Counted from the first letter of the stretch, positions 15,966-25,180 are shown. The stretch is DNA of 64,000 bases from an uncultured Clostridia bacterium (GCA_947589575.1 CANQBM010000005.1:56674-120673); one strand, 5' to 3'. Program-made: numbers and translations. Notes: a model not told the origin generated them from the letters alone.

Positions 15966-17936
15966 TCATATGTTATTTACAATAATATTTTCGTACCACA
16001 AATGAGGAGGCAAAACCGAATTATATGCTTCCTCAAACAATGGATACAATTCTTTATATGTTTTGCCATTAGACACGATTTTCTTTAATTCCGATGTTTG
16101 CAAAGGAATAATTTTCATTCCGTTTACAGACTTTGAATAATCTTGCGGATCGTAAAACGGAGTTGTCTTTCTGCTACGAAAGTCGGAAATTACATTTATG
16201 TTAAGATAATTTGTAGCAAACACACAATACGAATTCAAATTACCCGTACGTATCAAATGCATACCTAAATGTCTTGATACCGGCTCCATTTCCATTCTGC
16301 GCTGATTTGTACTGTCAGCAAGAGTTGCTTCAAGCAAAAGTGTGTGCTCCGGATAACAATCAGTAGCTTCATATTCGTAAACTATATCAGCTTCGCCGCC
16401 TGCTGCGTGAGTTTTTGGCAATAAATCGGCGTCAAGTGAAAGTTTCATATAGTCCAGAATTTTGCCGTGTCGCTCGCTTGTTTTATACCATAAGATACCA
16501 AGCACATATTCAAATATAGTTGGTACATCGGCGTTGTCGGTAACCATACTCCTGATTTCGTCATCATTTCTGCTTTCAAAGCAATCCAAAAGCGACAATA
16601 TCTTGTCATCGGTAAATTTAGTATCAATAAGGTGCTGCAATCTTTGATAACGTGTATCTTCAAGAGCAGCATGTGCAGATTGCATATCGGAAACATTTAT
16701 TCCTAGTTCTTCGTTAATTCCGGCAACAATAGCACTATCATCAACTACAAGACAATCGGATATTTCAACCATATCACAGTTTTCATACAACAACTCAGAA
16801 ACAGTAAATGTGTCTTTATATAATTCTTCTGATTTCGTTTTGAAGAAATGCTTCGGAACAATATCAAACTTTATCGTATCATCTTCAAACAAAACAATAT
16901 CTGTCGTTTTAATATATCTTCGATTGAGATCAAGATAATCCAAAAGTGTAGCCTTTGCTTTAAACAAATGCATTATTTTGAAAAATGCAACTCTAAAAGC
17001 GGTTTCACTGTCAACTTCGCTGAATAGTGTAGTTTTCAAATGAGCCGCAGGATGATTACTAATGGATTTTTCAGATGTAGTGTCAAATAAATAATTACGC
17101 CACCATTTGCCTATTTTTATATCTCTGGTTGCACTGTAAACAGAAATCAAGCTATCAACATCATTCAACACAAAGACTTTATACAGAGCTTGATATAACT
17201 TGAGATATGGTTTGTCATACTGTCGACTTTTTCTGTTGAGACCTATTTCACATACTAATTCTTCTGTAACTTCGTTTTCTAAAAAATAGTCTAATGCCGT
17301 TTTGTAGTTAGACATTCCTATCAATCGGTTTATAATAATTTGATCAATAGATGTAGCATTAGAACGCAATCGTGAAATACCGCTAATGATTTCAGCTGTT
17401 TCATTTTCTCCTATACATAGCGGCAAAAGATATGTATACTCATCAAGTGTTAAGTAATCAAACTTGCTAAGTAAATGCAACAACACCAAAAAAGGACGAA
17501 CGATACGACCGTTAATAGTGTAATATGTTTTCAAAAGCTGTTTAAGATATATAAAACTATCCTTATCTATTTGAAACTGATTGTCAGAAGAAAAATCATT
17601 TTCAGTACTTATTTTAAGCAACGCCTTTCCGACATCACTCAATTTTCTTCCGTCATCAATCAAACCAATATCAACTAACCCTGATGTTTTTTCACGAGCG
17701 TCCTTTGGTTTGTTCCCGGCTTCACCTTCGACAAACCCTTTCGTTTTCATAAAATCGTAATAACGAGTTTGCAACTCTTTGTTCCCCGACCAACTTTGGC
17801 CTTTGTTCTCTTCGAGCGTCCAAAACTCATCTAACAGAGCAAGTTGTTCTTCAATGGTTTTATTAAAGTTTTTTGTTCTGAAACTGGTGGTTCCCAAACT
17901 CCAACAAAAACTTTTATATGGAATTACATTTGGCAT
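15966..17936 (-). CDS. AlwI-family type IIS restriction endonuclease
   Basis: This 656-residue protein opens with PYKSFCWSLGTTSFRTKNF, a hallmark of the AlwI family. It has a late catalytic region GGEADIVYEY (513-522) followed by LLLEATLAD (533-541), Q545 and E549, as expected for the PD-(D/E)xK-like site of that family. AlwI recognises GGATC and cuts outside the site. This protein may recognise the same or a related asymmetric sequence, which is inference. Two adenine methylases lie directly upstream, as an asymmetric site requires. The ATG follows GAGGGGAATACGGCT. Confidence 0.85.
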   Translation of the reverse strand: MPNVIPYKSFCWSLGTTSFRTKNFNKTIEEQLALLDEFWTLEENKGQSWSGNKELQTRYYDFMKTKGFVEGEAGNKPKDAREKTSGLVDIGLIDDGRKLSDVGKALLKISTENDFSSDNQFQIDKDSFIYLKQLLKTYYTINGRIVRPFLVLLHLLSKFDYLTLDEYTYLLPLCIGENETAEIISGISRLRSNATSIDQIIINRLIGMSNYKTALDYFLENEVTEELVCEIGLNRKSRQYDKPYLKLYQALYKVFVLNDVDSLISVYSATRDIKIGKWWRNYLFDTTSEKSISNHPAAHLKTTLFSEVDSETAFRVAFFKIMHLFKAKATLLDYLDLNRRYIKTTDIVLFEDDTIKFDIVPKHFFKTKSEELYKDTFTVSELLYENCDMVEISDCLVVDDSAIVAGINEELGINVSDMQSAHAALEDTRYQRLQHLIDTKFTDDKILSLLDCFESRNDDEIRSMVTDNADVPTIFEYVLGILWYKTSERHGKILDYMKLSLDADLLPKTHAAGGEADIVYEYEATDCYPEHTLLLEATLADSTNQRRMEMEPVSRHLGMHLIRTGNLNSYCVFATNYLNINVISDFRSRKTTPFYDPQDYSKSVNGMKIIPLQTSELKKIVSNGKTYKELYPLFEEAYNSVLPPHLWYENIIVNNI

Positions 17937-17949
17937 AGCCGTATTCCCC

Positions 17950-18870
17950 TCAATAATTTATTATCAGCACCTCTTCCGAAGAAGAAGTTTTATCTTTTGT
18001 TTGATAATTTGAATTTGAATAGCTGTAATTAAGTCGTACAATCTTGTATCTGTCAGCATTTCTTTTAAGCCATTCAATTAATATGTCATTTTCCTTACCT
18101 TTGCTTCTCAGTACATTGGATAACGCAAATCGGATATTTTTTCTATTCAGATCATCTAAAAAGGCAAGTAAATCTTTTTCGGCAGTTTCATCCCAGCCAC
18201 CTTGCTCGTTATATGTAGCACAAGTAATTAAATATGGGGGATCTACATATACAAAATCTTGCGATGTTAGTGCGGATGTATCAAACTTTCTAAAGTCACA
18301 GCAGGTAAAAATGCAGTTTTGCTCTTGAATTCTGTCAATAAAATCAACAAGCTTTTGCTCCATTTTCTTATTGAAATCCCTTTTACCGACCGGTAAATTG
18401 AATTCACCGTTAGAGTTAAATCTAATTTGATTATTAAAAGCATATACGATTATCACATAAAGCATAACATAGTAGTAATAATCAAAATTACCATTTGCGT
18501 GTTTATGATTAAAATCCGCACGCAGTTTCAAATAGCCTTCTCTGTTATAATCTCCAAGTCCTTTGCTGCTTTCACAATAGTAATAATCATAGCCGTTTTT
18601 ACTTACAAGGGATAAGCCATATTTTTCTATAATTTCATAAATCCATTCCAAAACAGATTCTTTATCAAGGTTTTTGAAAGTATTATATAAATACAGCAAG
18701 TTTTCATTCAAATCATTATATATAACTCGGTTGCAATCAATATTGATACCGACATTACAGCCACCGCAGAACAAGTCGACAAATACATCTATATCTTTAG
18801 GGAATAGCGGCAATATTTGAGGTAACAACTTATACTTGCCACCGGTATAATTAAGCGGTGATTGTATCAT
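17950..18870 (-). CDS. D12-class adenine-N6 DNA methyltransferase
   Basis: This 306-residue Dam-like enzyme has the SAM-binding VDLFCGGCNVG (31-41) and the catalytic DPPY (210-213). It transfers a methyl group to N6 of adenine in DNA and here is expected to protect one strand of the recognition site of the neighbouring nuclease. The ATG follows GAGGAGTAAATCAAT, and the ribosome site overlaps the end of the other methylase gene. The gap to the nuclease gene is only 13 bases, so they share one transcript. Confidence 0.9.
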   Translation of the reverse strand: MIQSPLNYTGGKYKLLPQILPLFPKDIDVFVDLFCGGCNVGINIDCNRVIYNDLNENLLYLYNTFKNLDKESVLEWIYEIIEKYGLSLVSKNGYDYYYCESSKGLGDYNREGYLKLRADFNHKHANGNFDYYYYVMLYVIIVYAFNNQIRFNSNGEFNLPVGKRDFNKKMEQKLVDFIDRIQEQNCIFTCCDFRKFDTSALTSQDFVYVDPPYLITCATYNEQGGWDETAEKDLLAFLDDLNRKNIRFALSNVLRSKGKENDILIEWLKRNADRYKIVRLNYSYSNSNYQTKDKTSSSEEVLIINY

Positions 18871-18876
18871 ATTGAT

Positions 18877-19917
18877 TTACTCCTCATCAAAGCAAATACA
18901 CAAAAATAATCTTTCGGCGTTTTCCGGTATGTCTGATTTTCCGGTTGTAAACGCTTTGTAGCTTTCCTCAAAAACCTTTACAGTGCCTTTTCGACTAAGT
19001 ATTCTCATAATGTCATCATCGGAAATTTTGGCATTAGAACGGCAGTTGCCTTTTTCAGCCATATTGTTATACGAAAGCAAAATGTATCTAGCCTTTATAT
19101 CATTTATAAGTGTTTCAAATGCTTTTGTTGCTCCGATTGTACAATATTTACTCTTCATACCGCTTCTATCCATCTTTTTAGCCACACCGAAAACCTCGGG
19201 TTTCTCCCAACGTGCAACATTTTCCAGCAAATGATATGAGTCACAATATTGTCTTGAATTATACGGCGGGTCTATATAAACAAGGTCAGCCTCTATTCTC
19301 TTAACAAGATTATTAGCATCCTCATTAAAGCATTGATTTTTCGGATTATTTTTACCCTCTGCCAGAGGAACATAAAGTTCTAATGAGCCCTCAAATTTTG
19401 CGCCTTTTCTGTATGCATCATAATGTCCGCAGGTTACAGCAATTTTATCCATTGCATATAGCAATGATGTAATTAAAATTGCTCTTTCTCGCTTGTTTAA
19501 ATTTCCTTTTTTATAATTTCTTTCTATATCCTCACGAACATATCCTATTTTTGCACAATCTTTTTTACTAAAATAGGTATCGGCAAAATTGCGTGTCATA
19601 TAATTTTCACCGCAATTTGTTTTTGCATTGTACCTAACAACATAATCAATTATTTTTTGTTGGTCATAGCTTTCAGCGCCAAACCACGCATAATTGCAAA
19701 TATAATTACTATACATCAAGTCATTAGTAATAAGTACCTTATCTGCAAAAGCAGAGGAAACAGCACCGGTTCCTGCAAAAATATCCGCAACTGTTTCGAT
19801 GTCAGCACATTCTTCGTTTACAACACCGGTAATAAATGAAAGCAACTTATATTTATTACCTAAGTAACGTCTATTATTAATCAATGAGGTTTTATATGTC
19901 TTTTCAGCTACACTCAT
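18877..19917 (-). CDS. D12-class adenine-N6 DNA methyltransferase, second strand
   Basis: This 346-residue methylase has the SAM motif VADIFAGTGAVSSAF (43-57) and the catalytic DPPY within YIDPPYNSRQY (214-224). The start is placed at 19917, where GGAGGAGTTGCA precedes the ATG; the longer frame has no such site. The sequence differs clearly from the methylase at 17950, so the two are not a simple duplication and probably methylate opposite strands of one asymmetric site. The gap to the next gene is 6 bases. Confidence 0.9.
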   Translation of the reverse strand: MSVAEKTYKTSLINNRRYLGNKYKLLSFITGVVNEECADIETVADIFAGTGAVSSAFADKVLITNDLMYSNYICNYAWFGAESYDQQKIIDYVVRYNAKTNCGENYMTRNFADTYFSKKDCAKIGYVREDIERNYKKGNLNKRERAILITSLLYAMDKIAVTCGHYDAYRKGAKFEGSLELYVPLAEGKNNPKNQCFNEDANNLVKRIEADLVYIDPPYNSRQYCDSYHLLENVARWEKPEVFGVAKKMDRSGMKSKYCTIGATKAFETLINDIKARYILLSYNNMAEKGNCRSNAKISDDDIMRILSRKGTVKVFEESYKAFTTGKSDIPENAERLFLCICFDEE

Positions 19918-19985
19918 TGCAACTCCTCCGACAATCATTCTAACTTTACTATACAAAACATTCCGTCCGGTAAACCGGACTCAGA

Positions 19986-20192
19986 TTAAATATCTTTAAA
20001 CAACTCAGAAAGCGATATTTCCAAACCGTTCGCTATTTTTTCGATGTTAACAATAGAAATGTTTCGTTTTCCAAGCTCAACACTTGCAAAATACGTTCTG
20101 TCCATACCTATTTTTTGAGCAAATTTTTCTTGACTTAATCCTGTTTGGGTTCTCAGTTCACGTATTCTATTTCCAATTTTAGCTGTAATCAT
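19986..20192 (-). CDS. Small XRE regulator, probable controller (C) protein of the restriction operon
   Basis: The 68-residue protein is a single XRE helix-turn-helix domain (LSQEKFAQKIGMDRTYFASVELGKRNIS), the size and pattern of C proteins that time methylase before nuclease expression. It is the first gene of the operon, 68 bases upstream of the first methylase. The ATG follows AGAGGTTGCAAT. It might act on its own promoter at 20240-20268, but no clean C-box was identified. Confidence 0.8.
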   Translation of the reverse strand: MITAKIGNRIRELRTQTGLSQEKFAQKIGMDRTYFASVELGKRNISIVNIEKIANGLEISLSELFKDI

Positions 20193-20239
20193 ATTGCAAC
20201 CTCTATCAAAGTATAAATATCGCAGTTTACAATTTCATA

Positions 20240-20268
20240 TTTTAAGTATATATTAAATCCGTAAATAA
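20240..20268 (-). promoter_or_regulatory. Promoter of the restriction operon
   Basis: TTGACT and TATACT lie on the minus strand with a 17-base spacer. The leader of roughly 45 bases holds GTAAACTGCGATATTTATAC, an imperfect inverted repeat that could be a controller site. Coordinates are accurate to a few bases. Confidence 0.65.
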
Positions 20269-20300
20269 GTCAACTGTTTTTAAGCAACAGCCAGCAAATA

Positions 20301-20330
20301 GCGGCAGAGATTTCTCCCTGCCGCCGTTTT
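20301..20330. terminator. Hairpin after tnpV
   Basis: GCGGCAG (20301-20307) pairs with CTGCCGC (20318-20324) just downstream of the tnpV stop. The T-run on the minus strand is weak; CGTTTTGTTT follows on the plus strand. Confidence 0.5.
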
Positions 20331-20332
20331 GT

Positions 20333-20713
20333 TTATACTGTGTAAATCAATTCTGAATTTACAATTTCCGTTGCACAGTTACGGATATTGTTCATCTTTT
20401 GTACCCACAGCATTTGGTCGGCTGCTTTGAGTTCTTCGGTTACATTTTCTTTTTCGGCGAGTTCTTTTACCAGCCGGAGAAACATAGTGGTTGCCTGTTG
20501 TTCAATGTCATCGAGGTACTCAACAAGCTTTCCCGAAGTCATCAGATTAGCATATAAAACACGATGATTTTCTTTCAAAAACCGTTTACGCCTCATACCC
20601 CATACGCCGATATTTGCTTGCTTTTCTTCTTCGGGCAGTTTCAAATTGGGGAGATAATAATCCCCAACCCGTGTGTAAGTGCCGCCCATTTGTTCAAAAA
20701 TCGTCTTTGCCAT
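20333..20713 (-). CDS. TnpV-type transposon protein
   Basis: The 126-residue protein begins MAKTIFEQMGGTY and contains LPNLKLPEEE and WGMRRKRFLKENHRVLYANL, typical of the transposon-encoded TnpV family found on clostridial mobile elements. Its biochemical role is unknown. The ATG follows AGGAAAACAA. It lies 9 bases after the relaxase gene and is probably cotranscribed with it. Confidence 0.75.
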   Translation of the reverse strand: MAKTIFEQMGGTYTRVGDYYLPNLKLPEEEKQANIGVWGMRRKRFLKENHRVLYANLMTSGKLVEYLDDIEQQATTMFLRLVKELAEKENVTEELKAADQMLWVQKMNNIRNCATEIVNSELIYTV

Positions 20714-20722
20714 TTTGTTTTC

Positions 20723-21925
20723 CTACCTTTCAAAATCATTATTTCTAATGCGCTTTGTGCGCTGATTAGACGGTTGTTTTGTGTGCTTTCGCTGTCGTTC
20801 TTGCTCCTTTGCCTGTGAGATCAGCGCATCGATTTGCTGACTCCCGAATACCTTGCGGAGCAATTTATAATCTTTATTTTCTGCACGAAGAGTAGTGTTT
20901 TCATCAGTCAAACGGTCGTTGATTTTGCTCAAACGCTCGTTCTCACGATAAAGGTTTGCGTTGGTATTATTAAGTCGGTGATAGCTGTCAAGAGCGTGAT
21001 AATAACGGTAGAAGACCTCTTTTATGACCTCTTTCAGCTTCTTTACCAATGGGTCAACAAACTTTTGCTTGTATGACTTTGCCGACATCAATGCAGGAGG
21101 ATCGGGTAGCTGAAATTCGCTGTCTGTTTCAATGCGTTTTTCCAATTCTTCAATAACCTGTGTACCGTTATCGTAATTTTGAATACGTCTTTGCACCGTT
21201 TGAAACTCGTCTTTTTTCTCTGCAAGTTTATCTTCAAGAGCATCAAGTTCTTTCTCTCGTTCCTGCTTTTTATAGTCAAGAACAGACAAATGTTTTTCGT
21301 GATTGCCCTTGTGTTCCCACTCAATTCCGTGGCGTTCCATAACAAACGCAAGTGCAGATTTTTCTGCACTGACCCACTGATTCCACTCGGTATCTCCACG
21401 GGTTCCGCCCTTAAATCCTTGTGCAGCAAGCGCCTGTTTTAGAGATACTCTTGTTTCAAGTCCACGTTTGCTTCCAGTGGTGAACGGAACAAAATCAATG
21501 TGCAAATGGGGTGTTGCTTCATCCATATGAAGATGAGCTGAGAACACTTTTAACTGATGATTTCTTTCCTGAAACCCACGGTAATACTCATCTAAAATTT
21601 GTCTTGCAAGCTCTCCGTTTTCACTCTCAGCGCTCATATTTTCCTTATCGCCAATCTGTAAAATCAGTTCGTGAAATGGTTTTTCCTGTTTGGAATTTCT
21701 GATTTTCTCATAATAATTTTCTATTCTGCGGTCGGCTCTTGTCTGTTTATTGTTGTACCTTTTAAGTGCTTCGTCAAACAATTTGTGATAGACTTTCTTG
21801 ATATTTTCATTGCAGTAGTCGATATTAAGATGTGTTCGGCTGCCGTCTACATTTTCCGCTTTGAACTTGCGGCTGTTGTGATTTACGGAGCCTTTACCGA
21901 CCATTGCACTTATTGTTCTTTGCAT
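20723..21925 (-). CDS. MobV-family relaxase (plasmid recombination/mobilisation protein)
   Basis: This 400-residue protein begins MQRTISAMVGKGSVNHNSR and carries the histidine-rich relaxase signature HMDEATPHLHIDFVP, followed by a long coiled-coil tail. Such proteins nick the origin of transfer and lead single-stranded DNA into a recipient when a conjugation machine is supplied by another element. The ATG at 21925 follows GGAGGTATATAAA; the in-frame TTG inside that site is rejected. The inverted-repeat region just upstream (21955-22090) is a good candidate for its target. Confidence 0.88.
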   Translation of the reverse strand: MQRTISAMVGKGSVNHNSRKFKAENVDGSRTHLNIDYCNENIKKVYHKLFDEALKRYNNKQTRADRRIENYYEKIRNSKQEKPFHELILQIGDKENMSAESENGELARQILDEYYRGFQERNHQLKVFSAHLHMDEATPHLHIDFVPFTTGSKRGLETRVSLKQALAAQGFKGGTRGDTEWNQWVSAEKSALAFVMERHGIEWEHKGNHEKHLSVLDYKKQEREKELDALEDKLAEKKDEFQTVQRRIQNYDNGTQVIEELEKRIETDSEFQLPDPPALMSAKSYKQKFVDPLVKKLKEVIKEVFYRYYHALDSYHRLNNTNANLYRENERLSKINDRLTDENTTLRAENKDYKLLRKVFGSQQIDALISQAKEQERQRKHTKQPSNQRTKRIRNNDFER

Positions 21926-21954
21926 TTTATATACCTCCAATCTCTAAAAATTGA

Positions 21955-22090
21955 CCGTTCTCGGTTCTGTTACTCTTGTCAAGAGTAACGCAAAAGCACT
22001 TTTGACAGGCGAGCCTATCAAAAATGCAACCTGCAAGCAGGTTTTGCGCTCTCCGAGGGGCAAAGAGCTGCCTTTGAAAAGGCACTCTCT
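21955..22090. other. Putative origin of transfer (inverted-repeat cluster)
   Basis: Several inverted repeats crowd the 247-bp spacer between the relaxase and RepA-like genes. Examples are GTTACTCTTG/CAAGAGTAAC (21969-21989), GCACTTTTGACAGGC with a mismatched partner, AACCTGC/GCAGGTT (22028-22043) and GCCTTT/AAAGGC. Position upstream of a MobV gene fits an oriT. The nick site was not identified. Confidence 0.45.
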
Positions 22091-22172
22091 GCACACTCCG
22101 CTAAACTTTCCGTGTCGGTCTGTGACGATTGTGACGATGTTTTGGGTATCGCCTAAAACACCGACACGACCG

Positions 22173-23327
22173 TCACGCATCGTCACGCTGTTCCAACGCA
22201 AGACTAACCCTGCGCCCATCGTGACAGCGTTTGTTTTGATAACGGATTCCATACTCATTGAACAAACGCCCTGCATTGATATTCAGCTTCATCGTCAAAG
22301 CGTTTGCTTTTATATCAACGCCGAGAAAGTCTACAAGCTCTGTGGGAGTGCCTTGCCATTCTGAGTTTTCTCTTGCGATTTTATCAGCGATATTTTCAAG
22401 CAACGGATCAGGCGGCTGTTTCCATAGCTCTGTTTCTGTTTTCTTAAGCTCCCATACAAGCGTTTCGGGATTACGGTTCAGATAAATCTTTTGGTCGGGC
22501 TGGTCTCTGCCTGATACTTCAAGCGTGGCGGCGTTGCTTGTGCGCTTTTCTTTCCGAAGAATAAAACCGCCGTCTGCTGCGCCGAGCAATCCGTTAGTGC
22601 CTGAAATCATATCAAATTTATCATCGGCATTCTGCTTGCGTGTGTGGTGAACAAGCAGCAGACATATTCCGCTGCTGTCCGCAAACTTTTTGAGCCTTGT
22701 GATAATTTCATAATCGTTTGCATAGCTGTAATTATCTCCGCCTACCTCACGCACCTTTTGAAGCGTGTCTATGATAATCAGTTTTGTATCAGGGTGTTCA
22801 GCCATAAACTTTGTAAGCTGTTCATCGAGACCGTTTCCAAGCCGACCAGCTGAAACAGAAAAATGCAAATTATCTGTACTTTCCGTTCCAAACATTCGGT
22901 ACAGCCTTTCCTGCAATCTGTGATAATCATCTTCAAGAGCAAGGTACAGCACGGTTCCTTTTCGGACGGTATAATTCCAAAGCGGCATACCCGTGCTGAT
23001 ATGGTAAGCGAGCTGTGCCATAAGGAAACTTTTACCCAGCTTCGGCGCACCGGCAAAAATATATATGCCGGGGTAAAGCAAGCCGTCTATAAGCGGCGGC
23101 TTGCTTTGATACACGGTATCGTATAACTCGCTCATTGAAACGGTTTTCAGATAGGACGGATCCATTTGCCTAAGCATTTCTCTTTGCATTTCACGAAAAC
23201 TTTCGTCCAAATCCTTGATATTTTCATCGTAATCGGTTATACTATTGTCAGTACATTTTTGGATTGACTGCTCCGTATCTGCGCCAACAGATACATTCGG
23301 AGCGGTCTTTTCTTTTTTATCTATCAT
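22173..23327 (-). CDS. RepA-like AAA ATPase (replicative helicase type)
   Basis: This 384-residue protein has a RecA-fold AAA_25 domain. Walker A is AGAPKLGKS (residues 92-100), Walker B LIIIDTLQ, and a LLVHHTRK segment follows. It resembles RepA helicases of mobilizable elements that unwind DNA at their origin. The N-terminal 60 residues look disordered. Its ATG overlaps the stop of the gene upstream by four bases, so they are coupled. RBS GGAGGAATCAGA. Confidence 0.8.
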   Translation of the reverse strand: MIDKKEKTAPNVSVGADTEQSIQKCTDNSITDYDENIKDLDESFREMQREMLRQMDPSYLKTVSMSELYDTVYQSKPPLIDGLLYPGIYIFAGAPKLGKSFLMAQLAYHISTGMPLWNYTVRKGTVLYLALEDDYHRLQERLYRMFGTESTDNLHFSVSAGRLGNGLDEQLTKFMAEHPDTKLIIIDTLQKVREVGGDNYSYANDYEIITRLKKFADSSGICLLLVHHTRKQNADDKFDMISGTNGLLGAADGGFILRKEKRTSNAATLEVSGRDQPDQKIYLNRNPETLVWELKKTETELWKQPPDPLLENIADKIARENSEWQGTPTELVDFLGVDIKANALTMKLNINAGRLFNEYGIRYQNKRCHDGRRVSLALEQRDDA

Positions 23328-23650
23328 TCTGATTCCTCCTTTAATCCGCCGAGAATATCGGCTATCATTTCAATTACATCCAGCAAATCTTCATCAACCT
23401 CACCGCCAGCCTCAATGCGCTGTAATTCTGCAAGCACCTCGGCAAGTTGATTTCGCAAGGCCTTGAACACTCTCGGATTGCCCTGAACAATTACATTCCT
23501 GTTCATACATCTGCGGTAACAGTATTCCTGTTTCGGCAAGCCGGACAAAGCAACGGCTTTATTAAGAAGTTCATTTTCTTCCGGTGATACTCTAAAGCCT
23601 ACGGTTATATTTCTCCAACGGTTATGCTCGTCTCTGTTTTTTGCTGACAT
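23324..23650 (-). CDS. MobC-like ribbon-helix-helix relaxosome protein
   Basis: The 108-residue protein has an N-terminal ribbon-helix-helix stretch (ITVGFRVSPEENELLNKAVALSG) and a helical acidic C-terminus, as in MobC-type accessory proteins that bind oriT and aid the relaxase. The ATG at 23650 follows AAGGAGATTTTTAGG, lies one base after the integrase stop, and is preferred over the longer frame. It overlaps the RepA-like gene by four bases. Confidence 0.7.
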   Translation of the reverse strand: MSAKNRDEHNRWRNITVGFRVSPEENELLNKAVALSGLPKQEYCYRRCMNRNVIVQGNPRVFKALRNQLAEVLAELQRIEAGGEVDEDLLDVIEMIADILGGLKEESE

Positions 23651-23651
23651 C

Positions 23652-24731
23652 CTAAAAATCTCCTTTTCCCAAATCATCTAATTTATTTGCCATTTCGGTT
23701 TGCTTTGAGGGGAACAGGTGAGCATATCTGTAAGTAACCTCTATGCTTTCGTGTCCGAGCCTGTCCGCAATGGCTAATGCTGTAAATCCCATTTCTATTA
23801 AAAGCGAAACGTGCGAATGTCTTAAATCGTGTATTCTTATACGCTTGACGCCTGCTTCTTTTGCACCTCTGTCCATTTCGTGATGCATATAGCTCTTTGA
23901 AACGGGAAAAATTCTGTCGTTTTCTCCGGCACCGTAAAACATACCGAGATATTCCTGCATTTCTTCACAAAGGAATTTCGGCATTTTAATTGTGCGGTTG
24001 CTTTTCTTTGTCTTAGGCGTAGTGATAACATCTCTGCCTTTTAAACGCTGATACGATTTGTTAATCGTGACCGTTTCCGCTTTGAAGTCAAAATCTTTAG
24101 GCGTTAAGGCAAGCATTTCGCCCTCACGAATACCGCACCAATAAAGCATTTCAAAAGCGTAAAAAGAAATGGTTTTGTCCATCATTGCTTCGGAAAACTT
24201 CTTGTATTCTTCCAAAGTCCAGAATTGCATTTCTTTTCGTTCTTCCGTTCCCATATTGCCTGCGATTGCGGCAGGGTTCGATTTCAAGCCGTAATATCGT
24301 ACTGCGTGGTTAAACAGGGCGCTTAACTGATTATGAACGGTTTTCAGATAGGTCTGAGAATACTTCCTGCCGCTCTTATCGGTAAGTTCTCTGATTTCAT
24401 TCTGCCATTCGATGACATCCTTTGCCGTAATATCGCACAGTCTGCGCTTTGCAAAATACGGCAGAATTTTCTTTTGTATAATGCTTTCCTTTGTAAGCCA
24501 TGTGTTTTCTTTGAGTCTTGGCTTTATGTCTTTCTCATAAAGTTCTGCAAAACTTTCAAAGCTCATTGTCACATCGGCCTGCTTTTGCATCAAAAACTCT
24601 CGTTCCCATTCCTGTGCTTCTCGTTTTGTTGCGAACCCTCGCTTGAATTTCTGCTGTCGTTCGCCTTTCCAGTCTGTGTAACGAAACTGCACATACCAAG
24701 TTCCGTTCTTTTCATTCTTAAATGCCGCCAT
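23652..24731 (-). CDS. Tyrosine recombinase (integrase)
   Basis: This 359-residue integrase has the N-terminal arm-binding domain (WYVQFRYTDWKGERQQKFKR), a SAM-like core-binding domain and the catalytic domain with R202, H301, R304, H327 and Y336. It catalyses recombination between element and chromosome attachment sites. It lies close to the guaA junction, and GCTATCA direct repeats near both ends could be its arm sites. It is the second gene of the leftward mobilisation operon, with a two-base gap after the HTH gene. Confidence 0.92.
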   Translation of the reverse strand: MAAFKNEKNGTWYVQFRYTDWKGERQQKFKRGFATKREAQEWEREFLMQKQADVTMSFESFAELYEKDIKPRLKENTWLTKESIIQKKILPYFAKRRLCDITAKDVIEWQNEIRELTDKSGRKYSQTYLKTVHNQLSALFNHAVRYYGLKSNPAAIAGNMGTEERKEMQFWTLEEYKKFSEAMMDKTISFYAFEMLYWCGIREGEMLALTPKDFDFKAETVTINKSYQRLKGRDVITTPKTKKSNRTIKMPKFLCEEMQEYLGMFYGAGENDRIFPVSKSYMHHEMDRGAKEAGVKRIRIHDLRHSHVSLLIEMGFTALAIADRLGHESIEVTYRYAHLFPSKQTEMANKLDDLGKGDF

Positions 24732-24733
24732 TT

Positions 24734-24931
24734 TTAATCGCTCCTTTCGGTTGTTTTAGTTGAATAGAATTTTTCGTGAAAGAATTTTCGGTCAATTCTG
24801 CCGGATATTGTTATACATCCGGTTGCCTTTAATTCTTTATTTAATTTGCGTATAAGCTTGTAGGCATAGGAAACGGAAACCCCCATTTCTTCTGCTACAT
24901 CTTCAACACGCAAAAACATTTTGTCTGCCAT
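24734..24931 (-). CDS. Small helix-turn-helix protein, excisionase-like
   Basis: The 65-residue product (start placed at the ATG 24931, nine bases after AAAGG) reads RVEDVAEEMGVSVSYAYKLIRKLN, a MerR/Xis-like winged helix. On integrative elements such proteins next to the integrase bend DNA to promote excision. Position directly upstream of the integrase supports this. Alternative ATGs lie within 21 bases upstream. Confidence 0.7.
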   Translation of the reverse strand: MADKMFLRVEDVAEEMGVSVSYAYKLIRKLNKELKATGCITISGRIDRKFFHEKFYSTKTTERSD

Positions 24932-25080
24932 TTTCATCATCCTTTCTTTCATTTTTTACAATTATTTAGTGTCGGAGAACTTTCTGACCGCATTCCGATT
25001 TGCCCGAGCGGATATGCCATTACCGTGACATATGACGGTTATTCAGTTTTTGAAAACGGCTTAACGCTATTTGCTTAACT

Positions 25081-25109
25081 ATTATACTAAACAAATTCCG
25101 TAAAGTCAA
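25081..25109 (-). promoter_or_regulatory. Promoter of the leftward mobilisation operon
   Basis: On the minus strand TTGACT (25109-25104) and TATAAT (25086-25081) are spaced by 17 bases. Confidence 0.8.
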
Positions 25110-25150
25110 GTGGTTTTTGAAAAAATATTTACTTTTTTGCTTTAGTTATC

Positions 25151-25180
25151 TTGACACACACTAACTTGTTATGTTATACT
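25151..25180 (+). promoter_or_regulatory. Promoter of the XRE regulator
   Basis: TTGACA (25151-25156) and TATACT (25175-25180) are spaced by 18 bases. It diverges from the leftward operon promoter, so the regulator may control both. Confidence 0.75.

Noticed and set aside
21951..22364. Rightward ORF over the putative oriT and RepA-like gene
   Set aside because: Overlaps inverted repeats and the end of a clear gene; no domain or ribosome site.
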